12,357 nt of DNA from JBLHUT01 sp047629975 (lineage in GTDB: Bacteria; Pseudomonadota; Alphaproteobacteria; Rhodobacterales; Rhodobacteraceae), in contig JBLHUT010000081.1 of assembly GCA_047629975.1 (NCBI GenBank), forward strand, positions 1 to 12,357. The letters run 5' to 3'. Position numbers and translations under genes: made by a program. The stretch's first letter is position 1, and the number at the start of each line of letters is the position of its first letter. Under the pieces are notes generated by a model. That model was not told the origin of the DNA. It saw only the letters and a program-made list of their open reading frames with translations, and did not search any database. Below, piece after piece: positions 6,028 through 12,357 of this stretch.

Positions 6028-6804
6028 ATGCTGCTCGATATCAATGTTCACCTCCGCTACAGCGTGCAGCACACCACGGATCTGCTTTTGCAAATCGAAG
6101 CGAGCGAATTGCCCGATCAAAAAATCGTCGAGGCCTCGATCGAGTTGAGCCCCACAGAGCATTTTGCCCGCGTCCCCGCCGAAAACGGCATCGGCGAGCG
6201 GATATGGCTGCGTGTTGACCGTGAATTCCGCTGCAACTACCGCGCAAGAATGTCGATAACGCGCCCGCCGCTCGACATTTCACAAATGCCGTCTGTCTCG
6301 CCCCATCGCCTTCCCGGCGACACGGTGCGGTATCTGATGCCTTCGCGCTATTGCCCGTCCGACGAATTCCAGTCCTTTGTGAATGCCGAGTTTTCGCAGT
6401 ATCAGGGCGGCGCCCGCATTGCGGCCTTCCGGACGTGGATCGAGAAAAAATTCCAGTATGCCCCCGGATCCAGCACAAGCCAGACGACCGCGCTGGACAC
6501 CTTTGTGCAGCGCAGAGGCATTTGCCGCGATTTTGCCCATGTTCTGATCACGCTGGCGCGAGCATCAGGCATACCCGCGCGCTTTGTCAGCGTGTTTGCG
6601 CCCGGCATCACACCACCCGACTTTCACGCCGTGGCCGAGGTCTACCTTGAAGACGGCTGGCATCTTGTGGATCCGACAGGCATGGCACGCACCGAGACGA
6701 TGGCCCGCATCGGTGTGGGACTTGATGCCGCCGATGTGGCGTTTCTCACAAGCTTCGGCTTCATGGATATGTTGGAGCAATCCGTCAGCGTTTTTCGGGC
6801 CTGA
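6028..6804 (+). CDS. Transglutaminase-like (papain-fold) protein, bacterial transglutaminase N-terminal type
   Basis: A 258-residue protein without a signal peptide. The N-terminal beta-rich region (about 1-80, L-D-I-N-V-H-L-R-Y-S onward) resembles the domain that precedes the core in many bacterial members. The transglutaminase core follows, with the likely catalytic triad Cys166 (R-R-G-I-C-R-D-F-A-H), His200 (D-F-H-A-V-A-E-V) and Asp215 (W-H-L-V-D-P-T-G). Such proteins are cysteine hydrolases or peptidases more often than true cross-linkers; the substrate is unknown. The start is ATG 6028 because AAAGG (6014-6018) lies 9 bases upstream. A GTG at 5986 would add 14 residues without a ribosome binding site. 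It stands alone between two differently oriented units, converging on pgm. None of the ATP-grasp or alpha-E genes often found with this family are adjacent. Confidence 0.88.
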   Translation: MLLDINVHLRYSVQHTTDLLLQIEASELPDQKIVEASIELSPTEHFARVPAENGIGERIWLRVDREFRCNYRARMSITRPPLDISQMPSVSPHRLPGDTVRYLMPSRYCPSDEFQSFVNAEFSQYQGGARIAAFRTWIEKKFQYAPGSSTSQTTALDTFVQRRGICRDFAHVLITLARASGIPARFVSVFAPGITPPDFHAVAEVYLEDGWHLVDPTGMARTETMARIGVGLDAADVAFLTSFGFMDMLEQSVSVFRA

Positions 6805-6807
6805 CGC

Positions 6808-6836
6808 GGTGCTGCGCCGCAAAATTGCGCAGCACC
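6808..6836. terminator. Bidirectional hairpin between the convergent transglutaminase-like and pgm genes
   Basis: GGTGCTGCGC (6808-6817) pairs perfectly over ten bases with GCGCAGCACC (6827-6836) around a nine-base loop. It begins 3 bases after the transglutaminase-like stop and lies 16 bases beyond the pgm stop on the other strand. There is no clear T run on either side, so it is called a terminator from position and stem strength. Confidence 0.65.
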
Positions 6837-6852
6837 TGCCAGAGCACTGCCC

Positions 6853-8481
6853 TCAGGTATAGACATCCGGCGCATCGCGCCCCGTCAGTGTCGCCATATC
6901 GCTCAGCACCAGCACCGCGTCGCGCAAGGGACCAAGAACGCTTTGGGTGTCGTCGTCGGTACAGGCCTCGAATGGCAGGTATTTCTCCAGATAGACACGG
7001 ATAGTGGCACCTTCTGTTCCGGTGCCCGACAAACGCAGCACTGCCCGCTCGCCCCCGTCAAACCAGATCCGCAATCCCTGATTACCACTCACAGAGCCAT
7101 CAACCGGATCAAGGTAGGAAAAGTTGTCAGCGCGTGTCACCGTCAAGCCCCCAAAGTTTTGTCCGGGCAACGCATCGAGCCTGCTTTCGATGCCTTCCAT
7201 CACTTGATTTGCAGCCTGCGTCGGGACGGCCTCGTAATCATAACGTGAATAGTAATTGCGCCCGAAGCTGCGCCAATGGTCCTGCATCACCTCGGCCACC
7301 GAAGCACGTTTTGCCGCCAGAATGCTGAGCCAGAGCAAAACAGCCCACAGCCCGTCTTTTTCGCGCACGTGGTTCGAGCCTGTGCCGGCACTTTCCTCGC
7401 CACAGATCGTGGCCTTGCCCGCATCCAGCAGGTTGCCAAAAAACTTCCAGCCGGTCGGCGTCTCGAACGACGCAATCCCCAGCTTTTCAGCCACCAGATC
7501 ACTTGCGCCACTTGTGGGCATCGAGCGTGCAATTCCCGCAAGCCCCGCCGCATACCCCGGCGCCAGATGCGCGTTGGCTGCAAGAACAGCAAGACTATCG
7601 GACGGGGTCACATAAACACCGCGCCCGACAATCATGTTGCGATCGCCGTCACCATCAGAAGCCGCACCAAAATCAGGGGCATCCTTGGCCATCATAATGT
7701 CCATCAACGCCTTGGCCCAAACCGGATTGGGGTCGGGGTGACCTCCGCCAAAATCCTCGCTCGGGACCCCGTTCATGACCGTGCCCGCCGGCGCGCCAAG
7801 GCTTTGCTCAAGGATCGCGGTCGCATAAGGGCCGGTTACCGCGTGCATCGCATCGAACCGCATCGTGAACCCCGAGGCAAACAGCGCCCTAAGCGCCCCG
7901 AAATCAAACAATGTCTCCATCAGTGCCTGATACTGTGTGACAGGGTCCACGATTGTGATCTTCATCTCGCCAATCGCGGCCTCGCCGAGTGAGCCCAGTG
8001 CAATGTCGTCAACGTTCGCAACGGAATAGCTGCTCAAAATGCAGGTTTGCTCGAAAATTGCCGCCGTGACACCTTCGGGGGCGGGCCCGCCGTTGGGCGT
8101 GTTGAACTTCAGCCCGAAATCCTCGTCGATCCCGCCCGGGTTATGGCTGGCCGACAGGATAAGGCCCCCGTCGGTTTCATTCAAACGGATCAGATGCGAG
8201 GCCGCGGGCGTTGACAGAATGCCATTCTGACCGACGATGACCTCGGCGGCACCGTTGGCAGCAGCCATTTTAAGGATTGTCTGAATGGCCGGAACGTTGA
8301 AGTATCGTCCGTCGCCACCCACCACAAACCGCTTGCCCTGCGCCCCGCCAATAGCGTTGAACACCGATTGGACAAAATTCTCAAGATAGTCAGGCTGCAT
8401 GAACACCCGCGTTTTTTTGCGCAATCCCGACGTGCCGGGCTTTTGCCCCTCGATCGGGCGGGTTTTTACAGTTTCAAACAT
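6853..8481 (-). CDS. pgm: Alpha-D-glucose phosphoglucomutase
   Basis: A 542-residue cytosolic enzyme interconverting glucose 1-phosphate and glucose 6-phosphate, linking glycogen metabolism to glycolysis and ADP-/UDP-glucose supply. It is of the PGM1-like (eukaryotic and proteobacterial) type. The start reads G-Q-K-P-G-T-S-G-L-R (12-21). The phosphoserine loop is L-S-A-S-H-N-P-G-G with Ser112. The metal loop is D-G-D-G-D-R (276-281), the sugar-specificity loop G-E-E-S-A-G (361-366), and the phosphate-binding loop R-L-S-G-T-G-T-E-G-A-T-I-R (483-495). All catalytic landmarks are intact and the length is normal. The ATG at 8481 has AAAGGA just upstream, inside the end of malQ; the coding regions overlap by 8 bases (ATGTTTGA). 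It is the last gene of the glgX-malQ-pgm unit and ends at the hairpin shared with the convergent neighbour. Confidence 0.96.
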   Translation of the reverse strand: MFETVKTRPIEGQKPGTSGLRKKTRVFMQPDYLENFVQSVFNAIGGAQGKRFVVGGDGRYFNVPAIQTILKMAAANGAAEVIVGQNGILSTPAASHLIRLNETDGGLILSASHNPGGIDEDFGLKFNTPNGGPAPEGVTAAIFEQTCILSSYSVANVDDIALGSLGEAAIGEMKITIVDPVTQYQALMETLFDFGALRALFASGFTMRFDAMHAVTGPYATAILEQSLGAPAGTVMNGVPSEDFGGGHPDPNPVWAKALMDIMMAKDAPDFGAASDGDGDRNMIVGRGVYVTPSDSLAVLAANAHLAPGYAAGLAGIARSMPTSGASDLVAEKLGIASFETPTGWKFFGNLLDAGKATICGEESAGTGSNHVREKDGLWAVLLWLSILAAKRASVAEVMQDHWRSFGRNYYSRYDYEAVPTQAANQVMEGIESRLDALPGQNFGGLTVTRADNFSYLDPVDGSVSGNQGLRIWFDGGERAVLRLSGTGTEGATIRVYLEKYLPFEACTDDDTQSVLGPLRDAVLVLSDMATLTGRDAPDVYT

Positions 8482-10576
8482 TCGTGTCGTCCTTTCGGAA
8501 ATGCAATGATCCAGAGCCGCGGCCTTGTGCGTTCATCAGCGATGCAATCTGGTGCAAAGACGGGCTGCGGGTGATTTCGTCGATATCGGGGGCATAACGG
8601 CGTTGCCAGTTCGGATGCTCGTCAACTGTCCCCGGCAGGTTTTGAGCCTCGACACAGCCCAGCACGTCGTCAAGTTGCACCGCAATCATCGCCGCAGGAG
8701 AGGCCGCCAAGGCGCGGTGCACTTGTGTTGACAGGGCTGAAAACTCAGGGGTCAGGGTTTGTGCCGTATTCCCCGGTCCACCATTCAGTGCCAGCAAACT
8801 ATTCACATCCTGCGCGCGGGTCGTGCGAAGTGGCCCGGTCGCCTCGGGCGTGACCCAGCCAAGCTTTCCCCACCAGTCGATATCGTGACCCTGGCGAAAT
8901 CCGTTCAGGGTCGGCGTGTCGTGGGTGCCAAAACAGCTCAGAACCTGCGGGCTGGTGTCTTGCGGGTTGCGGAACTGTCCGGTGTCGTCTTTTTCATACT
9001 GCAAAACGGAATAACCGTAAAACCCGTGGCTGCGCATCGTTTCCCGAAACCCCGACGGCACCAGCCCGAGGTCCTCGCCGATAATCGCAGTGCCCGCGCG
9101 GGCGGCCTCGATCTTGATCACCGCCAGAATCGCATCGAAAGGCTGCTTGATATACCCCCCCGGGCTGCCATCGTCAGGGGCCCAGAAACTGCGGTTCATG
9201 CCAAGCACGTGATCAATCCGCAGCACACCGCAATGGCGCGCCGTCTCAGCCAGAACCCTGCGCAACGCCCCGTAGCCGCTTGCCTTCAACTTGCCGGGCG
9301 CAAAGGCGGCAAGATCCCAGTTCTGTCCCCCCGGGCTCAGGTGATCGGGCGGCGCGCCGACAGAAACGCCCGTGGCGATGTCGTTGCTTTCGCACCAGCC
9401 CTCGGCACCGCTGCGTCGCGCGCCCACCGCAAGATCAAGATAAAGCCCAAGCGCCATGCCGGCAGATTTTGCACGCGCCTGCGCCGCCCCCAATTGCCGG
9501 TCTGCCACCCATTGCTGCCACGCGTGAAAGGCCACCTGCTCTGACAAGGCGTGGTGCGAATGCGCGACGGCACGCGGGTGTTTGTCTTTGAGCTCCGCCG
9601 GCCAGTTGCGCCAGTCATCACCGTGGACCGCAGTCAGCGCCTCGAACAACGCAAACTGCAAAAGCGGCTCGCCCCGCTCTGCCCGAAACGCTGAAAACTC
9701 GGCTCGGGCGGCGGGTGTCGCCTCGGCCCGGAACGCCTTGAACAGCGCCTCCAGCCTAAAGCGCAGAACCTCGCGGTGGGGCTGGTAAGGCACCGTAACA
9801 GACGCCTGCAACGCGGCGACCGCCGCACGGGCGTCGTGCAATATCTGCTGGGCGGCACCAGAATGGTCCAACCCCGGCATCCGGTCCAGCGCGATGTGAA
9901 ACGTGTTCAGAAACCCGCGATGGCTTGGCGAATAGGGGCTGCCGCCACCGTCATGGAAAAACCCAAGCGCGTGAACCGGATTTATGCCCACAAAACCGGC
10001 CCCTTGCGCGGCCAATCCGGCACTCAAACATCCGAGATCCTCGAAATCCCCGATGCCGCTGTCGCGGGGCGCATGAAGGCCGTAAAGGGCTGTGTTCACC
10101 CCCCAAAGCCGCTCTTGTCCGGCGACATCGCCAATCAGCGGCACCTGCGCCGGCGCAGCAATCAGGGTGATCGTTTCTTGTCCAGCATCCCCGCTATTTT
10201 CAAGCGGGTACATTTCAAGCCGGTGCACCCCGTGCGGCAGGGCAGGCACGGTAACGATGCCGCGCCCCTCAACCTCCGCTTCGTTCGGATTCTCGCGGAT
10301 GATCCGCCATGCCCAGCCCTCGCCGATACCCAGTGTCACCGCCCGACCGCTGTCTATGATCAGCTCAAGGGGAAACCGGCGTGCCGCGTCACGTGCCTCC
10401 AACGCGTCAAGCGCCTCTTGTATCAGTGCAGGACTGTCAACCGACACGCCGTTGGCCCGCAACAGCGCCTTTTGCGTATCGGGAGACGTCGGGCGTTCGA
10501 CCTTGTAAAGATCGTGGTAGGTCGGAAGGATTCCGAACCGGGCAGCCAGACGCGCCAACCCGCCCTGATCGGTCAT
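8474..10576 (-). CDS. malQ: 4-alpha-glucanotransferase (amylomaltase, GH77)
   Basis: A 700-residue cytosolic enzyme that moves alpha-1,4-glucan segments between maltodextrins, here probably recycling the short chains freed by GlgX. It carries the N-terminal extension typical of long MalQ proteins (about 1-150), then the GH77 barrel: L-Y-G-L-H-A-P-R-D-S-G-I-G-D-F at 164-178, S-P-Y-S-P at 213-217, V-G-A-P-P-D at 406-411. The nucleophile is Asp455 in L-R-I-D-H-V-L-G, the acid/base Glu501 in G-E-D-L-G, and the transition-state stabiliser Asp553 in F-G-T-H-D-T-P. The C-terminus has L-P-G-T-V-D-E-H-P-N-W-Q-R-R (647-660). The length matches the roughly 700 residues of E. coli MalQ. The start codon overlaps the glgX stop as ATGA and the stop overlaps the pgm start, so all three genes are probably translationally coupled. 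Confidence 0.96.
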   Translation of the reverse strand: MTDQGGLARLAARFGILPTYHDLYKVERPTSPDTQKALLRANGVSVDSPALIQEALDALEARDAARRFPLELIIDSGRAVTLGIGEGWAWRIIRENPNEAEVEGRGIVTVPALPHGVHRLEMYPLENSGDAGQETITLIAAPAQVPLIGDVAGQERLWGVNTALYGLHAPRDSGIGDFEDLGCLSAGLAAQGAGFVGINPVHALGFFHDGGGSPYSPSHRGFLNTFHIALDRMPGLDHSGAAQQILHDARAAVAALQASVTVPYQPHREVLRFRLEALFKAFRAEATPAARAEFSAFRAERGEPLLQFALFEALTAVHGDDWRNWPAELKDKHPRAVAHSHHALSEQVAFHAWQQWVADRQLGAAQARAKSAGMALGLYLDLAVGARRSGAEGWCESNDIATGVSVGAPPDHLSPGGQNWDLAAFAPGKLKASGYGALRRVLAETARHCGVLRIDHVLGMNRSFWAPDDGSPGGYIKQPFDAILAVIKIEAARAGTAIIGEDLGLVPSGFRETMRSHGFYGYSVLQYEKDDTGQFRNPQDTSPQVLSCFGTHDTPTLNGFRQGHDIDWWGKLGWVTPEATGPLRTTRAQDVNSLLALNGGPGNTAQTLTPEFSALSTQVHRALAASPAAMIAVQLDDVLGCVEAQNLPGTVDEHPNWQRRYAPDIDEITRSPSLHQIASLMNAQGRGSGSLHFRKDDTNV

Positions 10577-12357
10577 TCCCCCGCCTCGACCGGTTTGAGA
10601 ACAAAAGCCACAACCGACTGGCCCGTCACACGCGCCAGTTCATTGTGCAGCACCGCTGGCCCCGGATCGCCCGGGCGGGCGGTATCGATCCCGCGCACCC
10701 AATGAAACCCGCTCCGGCCTGCCGGCATCGTGACTTTTGCCGCCGTCACCGCGCGATTGAAAACGATAAAAACGACATCGCCATCCGCCTCGAACGCGGG
10801 TGCCTCGGCGGAACAACGCAAGGTCACACAGAAATTCGACAACCCCGGATCACGCCATTTCAGTGTCTTGCCGTTGTAGTCGGACCATTCGATGTCGGGG
10901 TGGCCGTCCGACGGGCGGCTTGCCCCGTGCAAGAAACGCGTCTGCCGCACGGCCTTGTGATCTTTTCGGAACGCCGCAAGTTCGGCCACAAAGGCGCACA
11001 TCGCATCATCGCGTTCATCCCAATTGATCCAGCCGATCGGGTTGTCCTGACAATAGGCATTGTTGTTCCCGCCCTGAGAGTTCGAAATCTCGTCCCCTCC
11101 CAGCAACATCGGCGTCCCTTGGGACAAGAACATCGTGGCAAGCATGTTGCGCTGCCGCAGGGTCCGCGCCGCGACTATCTTTGCGTCGTCGCTCTTGCCC
11201 TCGATGCCGAAATTATCGCTGTAATTCGCGCCGTGGCCGTCCTGATTGGCCTCGCCGTTTGCTTTGTTGTGGCGATCATTGAAGCGCGTGATATCGGCCA
11301 GCGTAAATCCGTCGTGCGAGCTGATGAAATTGACCGATGACCATGCCCGCCGCCCGGCGCGGTCGAACTTGTCAGCCGAGCCCAGCAACCGCGAGGCCAT
11401 CTCTGGTGCGCTGTGCGCATCGCCCCTCCAATAACGGCGCACGGTGTCGCGGTAGCCATCGTTCCACTCGCTGAACTCCGGCGTGAACCCGCCAAGCCGG
11501 TACCCCCCCGGCCCGATATCCCACGGCTCGGCGATCATCCGGACGGTCGACAAAACCGGGTCCTGCCGCAGCGCCGTCAGAAAGCCCCCTTTGGGATCGA
11601 ACCCGTGATCCTCACGCGCCAGAGTCGTCGCAAGATCGAAACGGAACCCGTCGATCCCCATGCTTTCGACCCAGAACCGCAAACTGTCCAGCACCATCCG
11701 AAGCACAAACGGCTCTGACACATTCACAGTATTGCCACAGCCGGTATCATTGACATAATAGCGCGGCTGCCCCGCGATCAACCGGTAATACGAGGCATTG
11801 TCGAGCCCGCGGTAACACAACGTCGGGCCGCGGTGGTCGCCTTCGGCGGTGTGGTTATACACAACATCCAACACGACCTCGATGCCGGCGGCCTGAAACT
11901 TTTGCACCATGCGCCGGAAGCCGATGATCCCGTGCGGGCCAAAGTATCTTGGTTCGGGCGCAAAAAAGCCGATCGTGTTGTAGCCCCAATAATTCCGCAA
12001 GCTGCGCTCCAGCAGAAAACCGTCGTCGATGAACGCATGCACCGGCAACAACTCGATCGTGGTGACCCCGATGTTTAGCAGGTGATCAATCACCGCGTCC
12101 GAGGCCAGCCCCTCGTAGGTGCCGCGCAGCCGGTCATCGACCCCGGGATGCAATTGCGTCAGCCCCTTTACGTGGGCCTCGTAAATCAGGCACGCGTCAC
12201 GTTCGATCACGCGGTCCCGTGCGACAGGGCGAAACAACTCGGGGTCAGACACGATTGACTTGGGCACGAACGGCGCACTGTCGCGGCTGTCAAAGGACAG
12301 ATCCAACCCCGAAGAAGTCTTGTCGAACCCCAAGGTTGCCGGATGATCGACCCAGTC
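10573..12357 (-). CDS. glgX: Glycogen debranching enzyme GlgX (GH13 isoamylase type), 5' end outside window
   Basis: An open frame of 594 residues that reaches the right edge of the window, so the true start is beyond it. The first visible residues are D-W-V-D-H-P-A-T. A TTG codon at 12333 is internal and is not a credible start. Roughly 100 N-terminal residues, including the glycogen-binding CBM48-like domain, are missing. In window numbering, GH13 region I is D-V-V-Y-N-H at 164-169, the nucleophile Asp241 in F-R-F-D-L-A, the acid/base Glu277 in R-M-I-A-E-P-W-D, and Asp349 in S-S-H-D-G-F-T. The GlgX/isoamylase hallmarks N-K-A-N-G-E-A-N-Q-D-G and G-N-N-N-A-Y-C-Q-D-N are also present. The enzyme hydrolyses alpha-1,6 branches of phosphorylase-limited glycogen. 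It overlaps malQ by four bases. Confidence 0.95.
   Translation of the reverse strand, partial: DWVDHPATLGFDKTSSGLDLSFDSRDSAPFVPKSIVSDPELFRPVARDRVIERDACLIYEAHVKGLTQLHPGVDDRLRGTYEGLASDAVIDHLLNIGVTTIELLPVHAFIDDGFLLERSLRNYWGYNTIGFFAPEPRYFGPHGIIGFRRMVQKFQAAGIEVVLDVVYNHTAEGDHRGPTLCYRGLDNASYYRLIAGQPRYYVNDTGCGNTVNVSEPFVLRMVLDSLRFWVESMGIDGFRFDLATTLAREDHGFDPKGGFLTALRQDPVLSTVRMIAEPWDIGPGGYRLGGFTPEFSEWNDGYRDTVRRYWRGDAHSAPEMASRLLGSADKFDRAGRRAWSSVNFISSHDGFTLADITRFNDRHNKANGEANQDGHGANYSDNFGIEGKSDDAKIVAARTLRQRNMLATMFLSQGTPMLLGGDEISNSQGGNNNAYCQDNPIGWINWDERDDAMCAFVAELAAFRKDHKAVRQTRFLHGASRPSDGHPDIEWSDYNGKTLKWRDPGLSNFCVTLRCSAEAPAFEADGDVVFIVFNRAVTAAKVTMPAGRSGFHWVRGIDTARPGDPGPAVLHNELARVTGQSVVAFVLKPVEAGE

Noticed and set aside
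5902..6030. Possible small ORF after AAAAAGGAG in the intergenic region.
   Set aside because: No ATG, GTG or TTG follows at a usable distance. An ATT-started frame gives a peptide with no coherent character that runs on into the transglutaminase-like gene out of frame.
9776..11340. Two long overlapping + strand frames (about 309 and 319 codons) opposite malQ and glgX.
   Set aside because: Arg/Pro/His-rich composition with no motifs, lying opposite two fully supported enzymes with intact catalytic residues.
12333..12333. TTG as the start of GlgX.
   Set aside because: The frame continues in GlgX-like sequence (D-W-V-D-H-P-A-T) to the window edge, and GlgX needs a further N-terminal domain.

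Overview
The window looks like a chromosomal segment of a GC-rich alphaproteobacterium, most likely a Rhodobacteraceae (Roseobacter-type) species. This is inferred from protein style, a TRAP transporter, a glycogen gene cluster and tight overlapping operons. There is no rRNA or other taxonomic marker to prove it. No tRNA, rRNA, CRISPR array, insertion sequence or phage gene was seen, and no gene-free stretch exceeds 300 bases; the longest is 245 bases.

Left third (1-3933, + strand): the tail of an aldo/keto reductase, a small flavin reductase-type FMN-binding protein, then a complete TRAP transporter in the order small permease (DctQ), large permease (DctM), periplasmic binding protein (DctP). 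Gaps are 44, 60 and 29 bases, with a 4-base overlap between the two permeases, so these genes may form one transcription unit. A strong hairpin at 3953-3985 ends it and also serves the convergent gene on the other side. The transported substrate cannot be read from the sequence.

Middle (3995-6804): a secreted Sel1-repeat protein on the - strand is divergent from a periplasmic di-heme protein of the cytochrome c peroxidase/MauG superfamily on the + strand. The best start of the di-heme gene is a TTG directly abutting the Sel1 start codon, so the genes share their 5' ends and have no intergenic promoter space. A transglutaminase-like protease-fold protein follows on the + strand after a 245-base intergenic region.

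Right half (6853-12357, - strand): a glycogen/alpha-glucan operon transcribed glgX -> malQ -> pgm, with 4-base and 8-base gene overlaps. Debranching enzyme trims branches, 4-alpha-glucanotransferase rearranges the released maltodextrins, and phosphoglucomutase interconverts glucose 1-phosphate and glucose 6-phosphate. glgX runs off the right edge. Further glycogen genes (glgA/B/C/P) would be expected beyond it.

I did not find a clearly new biological system. The best leads are the colliding starts of the Sel1 and di-heme genes, the unusual predicted heme ligand of the di-heme protein, and the extra segment in the large TRAP permease.
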